From NCBI GenBank assembly GCA_963682055.1, contig OY821742.1:11997752-12061751 (forward strand): a stretch of DNA of 64,000 nucleotides, in the 5' to 3' direction. The stretch is from Primula veris (lineage: Eukaryota; Streptophyta; Magnoliopsida; Ericales; Primulaceae). Shown piece after piece: positions 10,384-20,438 of the stretch. The notes beneath the pieces are model-generated. The model was not told the origin of the DNA and searched no databases. It was given only the letters and a program-made list of their open reading frames with translations. Positions within the stretch are counted from its first letter, which is position 1; the number at the start of each line of letters is the position of its first letter. Position numbers and translations under genes: made by a program.

Positions 10384-10895
10384 TTTGCTAAGAAAATACG
10401 CACCAAAATCAGTAATTCAAGAATTTTCTATGAAACTCCATATAAAAAAAGTTGTTATAAGTGTCCCGGAGAAAATGTCAATCCAAAAAATTGTCTTCAC
10501 ATCTAAAGAATTCCATCTAGAGTTCTCATTCATTCTACGTTAAAGGATGCATGTGTTTAGAATTGTAATACAGTTTGCCAAAATATTCCAAAAGAGTACC
10601 TCTAGTCAGAAAAAAAGATGGGGTAAAAGACACGAGAGTACGCACGAAAGTCGGTAAGCCAAAATTTTGCAATGACATTATAAAAAAAAATGCTATAAGT
10701 ACCCAGGCGATCGAGCATATATGCCAATATTCCAAAATTTAACTTCCGCATCTAAAGAAATCCATCTAAAGTTGTAAACCCTAGTCAATAATATAATGAT
10801 CACGTCTTATTCATATATGTTGTGAAAATCGTTATAGAATTGAGCCAAAATATTCTAAAAGAGTGCTCCATTGTCTGAAAAAAGAGGGTAAAATA
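10384..10895. repeat. Two diverged tandem units of about 245-265 bp
   Basis: Unit 1 (about 10384-10626) and unit 2 (about 10632-10895) share in order: TACGCACNAAARTCRGTAA, GYTATAAGT, CATCTAAAGAAWTCCATCTA, CCAAAATATTCYAAAAGAGT and GGGTAAAA. Divergence is high, with many substitutions and indels. No coding sequence is visible in either unit. Confidence 0.6.
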
Positions 10896-11620
10896 ATAGA
10901 TTGTTGTATTGCTTGATGATGTTTGATTCTCAAATTAAAGTCAATGCATATTGCATACACACCCAAGAAAATAACCCATGGCCCAAAGCGAGTGAAAAGA
11001 AGTTACTCAAGCGAATCAATACAATAAACCACAAAGTAGTGTTTACAAAACAGAACAAAATCACCAAAAAAGAGAGTTAAATGACATCCATATAGCGTCA
11101 CTGACTATTTAAGAAGTGACTAAATCTATTTTGGCAGTCATTTTATCAAGTTGCAGATATATGATTTTGTTTAGAAAACAAGATTAGCTAATAGCTGGCT
11201 TTCTATGATTTGAAATCAATTATTAATTAACCATGTTCACGTTAGAAATTCATTCAGCATATGAAAGAGTGTTAAGGAATAGGTTTCTCAGCACTTAACT
11301 ACACACCCACAATCCAAAAAAGAGAGAGGGGTAAATTGTAGGCACTATGTAACATAACAGATTAAAGAGGGAGGTCAAGCAAATCTAAAAAATTACCGAT
11401 AATAATGGAAATAAATTAAGGTTTCCACCATATACTAAAGGGAAAAAAAGTTGGGTAGAATAGTGTGGTGTATAGTTCAATTTTGCTAAGATATTTAGAT
11501 GGTATGCACCTGTCAACATTAAGCTATGTGGATCTCAAAAGCGGCCAATTAAGTTATAATGAAAATGTAGCTCTTCACAGCGGCCGATTTTCTTCTTCAA
11601 TTTCGTTATCGCCTGTCTCG
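10896..11620. other. Intergenic, no gene seen
   Basis: AT-rich sequence between the tandem repeat and the 3' end of the F-box remnant. No reading frame, RNA gene or repeat could be supported. Confidence 0.4.
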
Positions 11621-11628
11621 TAATCTTC

Positions 11629-12437
11629 TTAGGGCTCAACACCATGGCCATGGATTTCTTCTCCTTTACCTAACAACACGAGACTCTCCACATATTCATC
11701 TACAAAGAAGGAAAATTGTGGGCCACAAATGCCGGTACTTGAAACCCTTCCATTCTTACAATTAAACAAAATTAGTTCTCCATCACTAAATTGGGGAGAC
11801 AAGAATATATCATCCCCACATCTCCTTGTTCCAAACACCATCGTCAATGTTGAATCGCATTTGATACTGTAAAGTTGTTCCCACGATTCAACATTGCCAT
11901 AGTCTTTCATCACCCAAATGGTACACCGACTCGTGTGCTCAACCGTCCAATTTGTCAAATGGTCCTTATAGAAAGCGACAGAAAGCAACCCCCTAAGAGT
12001 TGAAACAAAGCATTTTATATTCGACGAATTAGCAAGTGCCGCCTCGGGCATACCAATCTCTACAAGCTCTTCGCTACCCAAATCGAATGCCAATACCAAA
12101 TTGTGAATTATCCCACAGTTCTCATTTATATAGGAATACTCGTTCCAATGCACCACACTGCCAATAACAGCCTGAGACCAATCCTGTTCAACGATAATAG
12201 CTTTGGTTGTAGTCTTAATCGTTCTCCACTTTCCTAACGAAACGGAGTAAACCTCGACTTTAAGGGGAAATTCGATGACATCGTCATCGTGAAAATGGTA
12301 ACTCATCCTAACAACCTTATAATCGTTATTCTTTGGGTCAAACCCAAAACCAAGGTGAAACATATCCCAGTCATTATCCTCTATATATTTACTGGGATAA
12401 AATTCCCAAAACCTTATAATCATTTTGCTCCCGGTAG
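11629..12437 (-). pseudogene. F-box-associated (FBA) domain protein, 3' half only
   Basis: The minus strand encodes about 264 residues with the FBA signature: FHLGFGFDPKNNDYKVVRMS, then VEVYSVSLGKWRTI, a VVHWNEY segment, LVLAFDLGSEELVEIGMPE, CTIWVMKDYGNVESWEQLYS, and a C-terminal YVESLVLLGKG. FBA domains sit behind an N-terminal F-box in SCF ubiquitin-ligase substrate receptors of about 350-400 residues. Here the F-box half is missing. The reading frame stays open upstream of the ATG at 12423 until it meets the truncated Copia-1 LTR at about 12435. I see no F-box on the far side of that element. The remaining frame has no internal stop, so the truncation may be fairly recent. Confidence 0.7.
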
Positions 12438-12918
12438 TATCTTTAAGAGATAAAATCCTTCTAAATATATAAGAAACATTAACTCCATATTTCAGTCAAT
12501 TTTTAACGTATCATACTGATTTTGATAAAGAACAAAGATTGAAACAAGTGATAAAGATTTGTATAAGAATAGAGATCTAGATTGCCTAGTTTAAAGTAAA
12601 CATATCTTTAAAGACTAATCTCCTTATATATTTTAGGAAACATATTTCTTATCACATTAATATTCTCAATATACATAAACTAAATCTTTAAGAACATATG
12701 AGAATATATCCTGGATACTTTAAAACAAATAATCATCATTAAAGAATAGTAATGCAGAATTAAACAACTGAACAGAATCCTGCAGAACAGCAGGTTGGAA
12801 CTGTGGTTGCAACTACTTAAAACCAAAGACTGTTTCAATTCTTAACATACAACTAGAATTATTTAGTTCAAACCAATAGACAACAAATAGTATATGGGCC
12901 AGAAATCTGGTCCTAACA
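12435..12918 (-). repeat. Copia-1 3' LTR, truncated
   Basis: Matches 21055-21489, ending GGTCCTAACA. The outer ~620 bp of the LTR, starting TGAAATTCC on the plus strand, is missing: homology begins at TAGTATCTTTAAG, where it meets the F-box remnant. It retains a ~55-bp segment (around 12768-12822, containing GGTTGCAACT) that the 5' LTR at 20439-21489 has lost. The third copy at 52458-53570 also keeps it. Confidence 0.9.
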
Positions 12919-12931
12919 ATCTCCCCCTTTG
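12919..12931 (-). promoter_or_regulatory. Polypurine tract of Copia-1
   Basis: Minus-strand AAAGGGGGAGAT lies directly against the 3' LTR start TGTTAGGACC, as expected for the plus-strand DNA primer. Confidence 0.8.
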
Positions 12932-13322
12932 TCATTGGTTTTGACAAATAACCTAAGTTTATAAACAGACACTCCACCTGCAATATTGTTAGCAAACACA
13001 GTCTTTAAGACTATGTAATTTTTCAGTGATTTTGTTACTTATTGGAACTCCCCATGCAAGTTAGAATAGCAGACATCATTTAAGCATAGACAGATATCCA
13101 TTCATCAGAGTTTTTAGAAGATATTCAGATTCCAAAAGCAAACAGAATTCAGAAACAAATTACTGAAATCAAAAGGCCAAAGAATACTTGGCACAACAGT
13201 CTTAACACAGAAATTGCAGACATAGTTTAAAATAGAAATTAAAAGCACAAAACATGAACACATAACACACATAAACTTCTTCATTCTCCCCCTATTTGGC
13301 ATAACCCAGACAAACTGAGATT
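12932..13322 (-). other. Copia-1 spacer between env-like ORF and 3' LTR, with a second PPT
   Basis: Non-coding. A second PPT-like run, TAGGGGGAGAA on the minus strand (13285-13296), lies about 27 bp past the stop of the env-like ORF. No other feature seen. Confidence 0.6.
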
Positions 13323-14555
13323 TTAAAGTGGCCTTCTGGAGTGAGGAGCTCTTTCTCTAAGAGGTGAATCTCTGATGATCTCTTCTTCTTCTTCTTCACT
13401 GCTGAGAGAGTAGCCACTGCTACTGCCACTGCCACCTTCATCTTCACTTTCTGTGAGATTTTCCAACAGCTTTTTTATCTCATAGTCATAATTATCAAGC
13501 TCAACCCTTCTTTCTTGATTTGTAGCCAGTTTTTGTAGGAGATACCACTTAACCCCTTTCTTCTTATGAGGTGCACTTGTTGTCTCCTTTTCTTTTCCTT
13601 TATCACCAGTGAGGAAGGGAGGAGGACACTTGGTTACTCTTTCAGATGTCATTCTGATAGGATGTGTGGAAGATATGGGTATAACTTGAGACAGAACTAG
13701 TGAAGTGATCAAGCAAGGAAAGGGTAGCAGAATGGAGAGTGATTTAATATCACTGAAATCTCTGATGAGATTAAACACATGATGACCAAAGTTAATTGAC
13801 ATCGTAGACATGATTTTATAGAGAAAAACTGCCATATCCTTGTTGACTCTAGAGGGTTGTTTGGTTGGAGTCCAATTAAACCTAGCAATCTTATGAAGCA
13901 CAACAATACTAAGAGTAAGTGAGGAAGTCTTAATGGATGTGCCATCAAATCTGTTATTCTTTCCTGTAAGGACAAGGGCTACAACTTCCATATCATAATC
14001 ATCACTACTCACAGAAGGACTAGGAGAACTTAGAAATTTATTGATTATCCCAGGAGTAAAATCTAAAGTGAGACCCCTCAAAAATACTCTGCCATAGCCT
14101 GAATCATCCTCATCAAAGACACTAACACTTAAATTGGCATAAAATTCCTTAACAACCTCAGGATAGTAGGAGTCAGGATAGCAAATTGTTCTTTCTAAAC
14201 CAACATCTGTTAACAACTTCTCAACATGCACCTGAATGTGCTGATAGCTAGCTAAATTTAATTGCCTTTCAGAATGAATCTCCCTACTAGCAAGTGTACT
14301 GAACCTATCAGACATGTTTTTATTCCAGAATCTAGGATCTACCTCATTGAATAGAGAATCATAAGTATATTTAACAGAGATAGGATCATTTTGTAGGTTT
14401 CTACGAGGACGTTTCTTAGATCTAAGTTTCTTAGAAGAAGAACCACTTACCTTGGTCTTAGAGCCTGTACTGGATTGGGATTGATTCAGGAAGTCTCTAA
14501 GAGTGCTATCATGTTCATAGTTGAGATTGGATTTATTAGGAGAATTTGAAGACAT
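13323..14555 (-). CDS. Sirevirus env-like ORF3 (putative plant transposon protein domain)
   Basis: Intact 410-codon ORF in the sense direction downstream of pol. The N-terminus (1-60) is Ser/Lys-rich and basic (SSKKLRSKKRPRRN). The central part contains EFYANLSVSVF, RVFLRGLTLDFTPGIINKFL and KDMAVFLYKIMSTMSINFGH, which fit the putative plant transposon protein domain found in third ORFs of Sireviruses and related fragments. The C-terminus is acidic (SLSSEEEEEE). I see no signal peptide or convincing membrane helix, so env-like describes position, not a shown envelope function. It stands out because gag-pol beside it is broken. The equivalent ORF in Copia-2 (47939-49318) has the same layout but is disrupted. 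Confidence 0.75.
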   Translation of the reverse strand: MSSNSPNKSNLNYEHDSTLRDFLNQSQSSTGSKTKVSGSSSKKLRSKKRPRRNLQNDPISVKYTYDSLFNEVDPRFWNKNMSDRFSTLASREIHSERQLNLASYQHIQVHVEKLLTDVGLERTICYPDSYYPEVVKEFYANLSVSVFDEDDSGYGRVFLRGLTLDFTPGIINKFLSSPSPSVSSDDYDMEVVALVLTGKNNRFDGTSIKTSSLTLSIVVLHKIARFNWTPTKQPSRVNKDMAVFLYKIMSTMSINFGHHVFNLIRDFSDIKSLSILLPFPCLITSLVLSQVIPISSTHPIRMTSERVTKCPPPFLTGDKGKEKETTSAPHKKKGVKWYLLQKLATNQERRVELDNYDYEIKKLLENLTESEDEGGSGSSSGYSLSSEEEEEEIIRDSPLRERAPHSRRPL

Positions 14556-15494
14556 GGTTTCAAGTTAGGTTGCAACTGGACTTGGAACAACGAATACTGT
14601 GTTTACAGAGAACCTAGGGTTTTTTAATAAAGAAAGAGAGAGAGGTAATTCTGATTTGTTAATGAATATGGGATAGTAAAAAAAAGTTAGAATAAATAGC
14701 AATTAAGCCCAAATATTTTTACAATTAGAAAAAGATACACCCAAATCAATCTTGTGAAACAGAATTTCGAAAAAATAGGAACTTTCCTTCCAACAGACAT
14801 TTAAAATTTTAATTCCAAGGAAATCACGAAGGATACTGTTTTTAGTATGATAAATTCAGCAAATAATTTAGATATACATTCCAAAAGTAAATAGATTTAT
14901 CCAAAATTTCGAATTTCAAGTAGTTGAAGTTTTTGAAGGAAATTTGACTTGTTTCAAGATAAAGATAGCAGTTATATTAAGATATAGAACTTTGAAAAAC
15001 AAGAATCTAGCCATTTACTCAAGAAGATATATTTATTATTGAATAACTTTAATAAAAATTAAATCTTAGGAGCTTATTTTGAGCAAATCCGTTTTTCCTC
15101 TACACAAAAACTAGATTAATGACCTCAGCAAGGAAATAGTATAAGTGATGTCAAAAATATCATGAATTTGTCTTGGCCTTTTCATTTGTTTTGTTCACTA
15201 TGATTATTATCATAGGAATTATGAGAATCTGTAGACAATCACTGATCCGTTATGTATTTTGAGAATGTGGTTTCAACTGATGTTGCAACTGAGCTTGCAA
15301 CCAGCTTGTAAAATATGCACTTTGTGCTTGCAACTCTATTACCAGAGAGGTTTTAAGACAAGTTACCTCACATCTATTTTTGAGACACCAATTAGCAGCT
15401 TTTTCAAGACAAAAACTTCATAGCTCAATCAAGACTTATCATAGAAATAAAATGTATTAAAGGTACTCAAAACAGACATACATAGCAAGAGGAT
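14556..15494 (-). other. Copia-1 pol to ORF3 spacer
   Basis: AT-rich non-coding leader of ORF3. It contains one GTTGCAAC motif at about 14565 and a cluster near 15280-15340 (one GTTGCAAC plus two GCTTGCAAC variants). No gene seen. Confidence 0.5.
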
Positions 15495-15782
15495 TCAATT
15501 AGATCTATAGTGACATACCCCTATATCACTTCTTAATGATTCAAACTTGTTTGTATCAAGGGGTTTAGTGAAGATATCTGCTAATTGTCTTTCAGTTGGA
15601 ACATGTTCTAAAATTAAACTCTTTTCTTCAACAAGTTCTCTGATAAAATGGTGTCTTAGATCAATGTGTTTAGTTCTGGAATGTTGAATTGGATTTTTTG
15701 CCAAATCTATAGCACTTTTGTTATCACAAAATAGAGTTAACATTTCTTGTTTAATATTATAATCATTTAACATTTGTTTCAT
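15495..15782 (-). pseudogene. Copia-1 RNase H C-terminal part
   Basis: Ends the polyprotein with LFCDNKSAIDLAKNP, SRTKHIDLRHHFIRE and RQLADIFTKPL, the standard end of Copia RNase H. The frame between 15783 and 16254 (RT end and RNase H start) is interrupted by several stops and shifts, though SRPDLCS- and CDADWAG-like codons can still be traced in broken frames. Confidence 0.85.
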
Positions 15783-16254
15783 CCAAATGAGTTGAGTGCA
15801 TCCAATTCCAGCTGCAATATATTCTGCCTCAGCAGTAGATAAAGAAATGGAGTTTTGTTTTTTACTAAACCATGAAACAAGATTATTTCCAAAATAAAAA
15901 CAACCACCAGAAGTGCTTTTTCTATATTACCAGCCCAATCTGCATCACAGTAACCAACAAGAAAGTGGTTTGTATCTTTAGAATACCATAGACCTAGGTG
16001 ATTAGTGCCTTTTACATATCTTAAAATCCTTTTGACAGCCAGAAGGTGAGATTCTAAAGGGTTTGCCTAATACCTGGCACAAACTCCTACACTTGAGCAA
16101 AGATCTGGTCTACTAGCAGTTAAATAAAGAAGACTTCCAATCATGGATCTGTAAAGACTAGGTCAGAAACTCTTACCTTTATCATTCTTGGACAATTTTA
16201 AAGTAGTACTCATAGGAGTTCTTTTCTCTTTGCTATCACTGAGACCAAACTTCT

Positions 16255-16968
16255 TTACAAGATTATCAGCATACTTACTTTGACATAAAAAATGCCCTTT
16301 TCATTTTGTTTGACTTGCAATCCTAGAAAGTAAGTTAATTCTCCTCCTCCGCTCATTTCAAATTCAAGCTTCATATCAGAAATAAACTCAACAATTCTAT
16401 TTTCAGATGTTGAGCCAAACACAATGTCATCAACATAAATTTGAGCAATGATGATATCCTTAGTAGTTTTCTTAGTGAATAGAGTTTTATCAACTCCTCC
16501 TCTGTTGAAACCTTTTTTAATTAAGAATTTGGTTAACCTATCATACCAAGCTCTAGGGTCTTGCTTTAAACCATACAAAGACTTTTTAAGAAAATAAACA
16601 TGCTCAGGGAATTTAGGATCTTCAAATCCTTTGAGTTGACTCACATAGACTTCTTCTTGAATGATACCATTTAAGAAGGCACTTTTAATATCAAGTTGAA
16701 ACAGCTTAAAATCATATAAGCAAGCAAGTGATAGAAGCATTCTAATAGATTCTATTCTTGCTACAGGAGCAAAAGTTTCATCAAAGTCTATTCCTTTTAT
16801 TTGAGTATAGGCTTGAGATACAAGTCTGGCTTTATTCCTAATAATGACTCCATCTTCATTACTTTTATTCCTAAAGATCCATTTAGTCCCTATAACATTT
16901 TTATTAGAAGGTCTGGGTACTAAAGTCCATACATTATTCCTCTCAAATTGAGATAGTTCATCTTGCAT
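16255..16968 (-). pseudogene. Copia-1 reverse transcriptase (RVT_2), partial
   Basis: Begins MQDELSQFERNNVWTLVPRP and contains GTKWIFRNK, DETFAPVARIESIRMLLSLA, LDIKSAFLNG, the Copia-typical KKSLYGLKQ and the catalytic YVDD. GLKQAPRAWY reads GLKQDPRAWY here. The frame is separated from the linker upstream by a TAA directly before WILAMQDEL, and breaks after GIFYVK downstream. As part of a dead polyprotein it should be inactive. Confidence 0.85.
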
Positions 16969-16980
16969 AGCTAAAATCCA

Positions 16981-17622
16981 TTAACTATCTTTCAAAGCTT
17001 CTTTTATATTCTTAGATTCTAAATGAGAAATATAACAAGCAAAGTGGACAACATTATTTCTTTTACCTCTGGTTTTCATACCTGAAGTGACTTCTCCTAT
17101 GACATTGTCAAGAAAATGATTTTTCTGAGTCCTTACATAGCGAGGTTTGCTTGTAGTTTGACTAGGAGATCTTTCTTCTTCTTCTTCAGACTCTGTTGTA
17201 GTCTGGGTTTCAACCTCGGTTGCAACTGGACTTCCAATCACTATTGGACTGTTTGTTTGCTGAATTTCTCATGTCTCTTTTTGTGTAATTCCTGACTCTT
17301 CATCATCACCTGTAATCTCATTAACATCTTTTAAGTCATCAAATATCACATTATATGATTCCATGACACAATTTGTTCTCAGATTAAAGACTCTAAAAGC
17401 TCTACTGTTTTGAGCATAACCAAAAAATATCCCTTTGTCACTCTTAGAATCAAATTTTCCAAGATGCTCTCTATCTTTAAGAATGTAACAAACACACCCA
17501 AATACTTGAAAGTACTTGACATGAGGTTTTCTACCTTTCCATATTTCATAAGCAGTTATGGTAGTACCTTTTGTAATATAGACCCTATTTACAATATGAC
17601 ATGTAGTGTTAACAGCTTCAGC
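16981..17622 (-). pseudogene. Copia-1 integrase C-terminal/linker region
   Basis: After an in-frame TGA at 17620-17622 (Trp TGG to TGA in a FWAEAVNT context) the integrase-RT linker continues: AYEIWKGRKP-like and FGCVCYI-like codons, then the GIFFGYAQNSRAFRVFN segment, and from 17241 an acidic Ser/Thr stretch and ESKNIKEALKDS. The short plus-strand frame over this region is a shadow. Confidence 0.7.
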
Positions 17623-18615
17623 TCAAAATCTTTTGGCAATTTTCTTAGAGTTAAGCATGACTCTAGCCATTTCCTGAATAGTTCTATTCTTTCTTTCAAC
17701 TATGCCATTTTGTTGTGGAGTCTTTGGTACAGAAAACTCATGACTTATACCTAAGGAGTTGTAAAACTCTCTAAACTTGCTGTTTTCAAATTCAGTTCCA
17801 TGATCACTTCTGACCCTAACAATTTTACCAATGGTGGAACCTTTTTCAAGTTGCAGTTTTAAGCACAGAGTTTTAAAGAGTTCAAAAGTTTCAGATTTAT
17901 CCCTTAAAAACACTACCCAAGAGTATCTAGAGAAATCATCTACAACTACCAAAATATACTTCTTACCACTTATACTTGCAGTTTGCATAGGACCCATTAA
18001 GTCAATATGAAGAAGTTCTAGGACTCCCTTAGTGTAGATTTGACTGGTACTCTTGTGAATACTCTTTGTTTGTTTACCTATTGCACAATCACCACAAACA
18101 CCTTGGGTTTTAGAACTAAGTTTGAGAATACCTCTTATCAATTCTTCTTTAACAAGCTTATCCAAGGTTTTATAGTTCACATGACCAAGCCTTTTATGCC
18201 AAATATCAACATTGTTAATAATAGCTTGATTGCACCTATTCTGAGGCAATTCTTTTTCAGCTTTTTCAAAAACATAGCAGCTATTTGCTGATCTAACTCC
18301 TGTCATGACCAAATCATTATTAAGATCAGTAATAAGACACTTATCTTTGTTAAATTTAACAATCATCTTGTTGTCACACAGTTGACTAATGCTGATAAGA
18401 TTGGCTTTTAGACCATCTACAAGAAATACATCGTTAATATCAGGCATTCCAGGTTTGTTTAAGGTTCCTTTTCCAATAATTTTACCTGTATCTCCACCTC
18501 CAAACACAACAGTGTTTTCTGTAAGATTAATGACATTTTTTAGAGAACTTGCAGTACCTGTCATGTGCTTAGAACAACCACTTGTCAAAATACCAATCAT
18601 TAGAAGTAACAACAT
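17623..18615 (-). pseudogene. Copia-1 protease C-part, GAG-pre-integrase and integrase core
   Basis: Contains SGCSKHMTG (protease active-site region, frame shifted just before the DSG triad), KGTLNKPGMPDINDVFLVDG, GAG-pre-integrase zinc finger (WHKRLGHVNYKTL ... CGDCAIGKQ), then the integrase core with HIDLMGP, VRSDHGTEFEN and PQQNGIVERKNRT (DDE). A one-base insertion at about 18581 separates it from the upstream gag frame; the duplicate copy at 50.6 kb lacks this insertion. The frame ends at a TGA. The match with 50,232 onward begins inside this ORF, at 18,213. Confidence 0.9.
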
Positions 18616-20379
18616 TTAAAGAAGTAATAACAGCTTTATTATTGGCAATTAAGGTAGATTTTCTTTTAACTTTCCAGACCCAGTTCATCTTTTGATAGTA
18701 AGGGGCCAACCAGTTTTTCTGAGAAATATACTTCATGTTCCTTTTTAAATAACACTGGATTTCTAAGTGACCAGGTCTTTTACAAAAGTTACACAGTTTT
18801 AACCTAAAAGTAGATTTATCCTCAAAGCTATTTAGTTTTTTCTTGGTTGCAACTGTACTTCTAACCTTATTGTCAAAAACATGAGTTTCAGCTTTAACTA
18901 GAGCTTTAACAAAGGTAGTTTTTCCAGTGTTTTCATAACCATAGTACCCTAAACCACTGTTATCTTTAGAGCCTCTAGAATAGGACAGCATGTCATCTAA
19001 CTTTTCTGAAGCAGATACATTCAGCAGTTTTATTTTCTTCGTGGTTTCAGTTAGCTCAACCAGTTGTGTGTTGAGTTGCTCAGTGAGATTCTTAACCTCA
19101 TCCTTTAGATTAGCATTAAGTTTGTTTATGATTAAGGATTGCTTACTCAGACATTGATATTTTTCATAAAGGATAAGATACTGCTGAGTAATATTATCAT
19201 CATAGGGTTCTTCCTAATCACTGCTATAGGTTTTAAGAGCAGTTGTAACTAGGGTTGAAACAGACTCACAATCACTTTCATACACAGGTTCTTTTTCAGT
19301 GATTCTTCCTATAAAATTAACAAAGTTAGATTCATTCTCTTTATCACTGTTGCTCTCAGATTCACTATCAATGTGAGTGGTTATATAAGCATTTTTGTTC
19401 CTTTTTAAAGTATTTGCACACTCAGACTGAATGTGACCATAACCTCTACCTTCTCTGCATTGAATTTCTCTAAGCTGATAATCTCTCTCATCCTTCTCTT
19501 TAGGATTCCACTTTACTTTAGGATTATTGTTAAATCTAGATTCTGACTTAAATTGATTATTCCTTTTCTGAAAGTTTTTGGATGTTCCAGTATCATCCTG
19601 TTTTTTCTTATAAAACTTTTTATTAACCTTTTTAGCAAAGAAGGCCAGCTGTTCTTCATCACTCATCTTCTCACAGACCTTAAATTCAGATTTCTTAGCC
19701 TGAAAGGCTATTCCTTTTCTGGTCTCTTATGTTTGAAGAATTTTAGCTCATGAGTGCTTATATTTCCTATAAGTTCTTCAAGTTTTAGATTATCTAAGTC
19801 TGTTGATTCCTCAATAGCAGTAACCTTAATTTCAAACCTTTCTGGAAGTGACCTTAGAGTTTTCTTAACAAGTTTAGCATAACTGTATTTTTCACCTAAG
19901 GTGCCAGCTTGATGGGCAATATGACAAATTCTACCATTAAATTGTTCAATGGTTTCATCTTCCTCCATTCTTAAATTTTCAAATTGAGTGGTTAACTGTT
20001 GGAGTTTAAAAGCCTTTACTTTAACAATTCCTTCAAAGGTTACTTGTAAAATATCCCATGCCTTTTTGGCAGTTTCACAATGAGAGATATACCTGAACAC
20101 ACTGAGAGTTACACCAGCAAAGATCAAGTTTAATGCTGTTGAGTTTGCACTTGATCTTCTGTCCTCATCAGCAGACCATCTGTCTTCAGGTACATAGACC
20201 AGTTCACCTTCACCATCAGTAGCAGGTGGAACCTCCCAACCATACAACACAGTTTTCCATGCTTGTTCATTTTGCTGTTTAATGAAAGATCTCATTATGA
20301 TTTTCCATACTCCATAATTGACTCCTCCTTCAAGCAATGGTGGTTTGTTGAACGCGTTTCCTTCCGTCATTAAGTCCAT
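18569..20379 (-). pseudogene. Copia-1 gag
   Basis: Starts MDLMTEGNAFNKPPLLEGG at 20379. It has the Copia gag fold (UBN2/DUF4219-type: WKIIMRSFIKQQ, AKKAWDILQVTFEG, LQQLTTQFENLRMEEDETIE, LEELIGNISTHELKFFK), two zinc-knuckle regions and a coiled-coil-like stretch. Lesions: a one-base loss in a T-run near 19713; the first knuckle reads CREGRGYGHIQSEC, its second Cys changed to Gly (TGT to GGT); stops near 19213; a shift near 18581. The second knuckle, CNFCKRPGHLEIQC, is intact. Gag would form the particle around element RNA. Confidence 0.85.
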
Positions 20380-20422
20380 CTTTACTAGAACACAGGATCC
20401 ACACTAAGTAAGATCTAGTGTG

Positions 20423-20438
20423 AAGTTCTGATACCAAT
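20423..20438 (-). promoter_or_regulatory. Copia-1 primer binding site
   Basis: Minus-strand ATTGGTATCAGAACTTC sits directly after the 5' LTR end. TGGTATCAGA is the complement of the 3' end of plant initiator tRNA-Met. Confidence 0.8.

Noticed and set aside
10197..10406. Minus-strand frame across the U6 copy
   Set aside because: Explained by the U6 sequence and its flanks.
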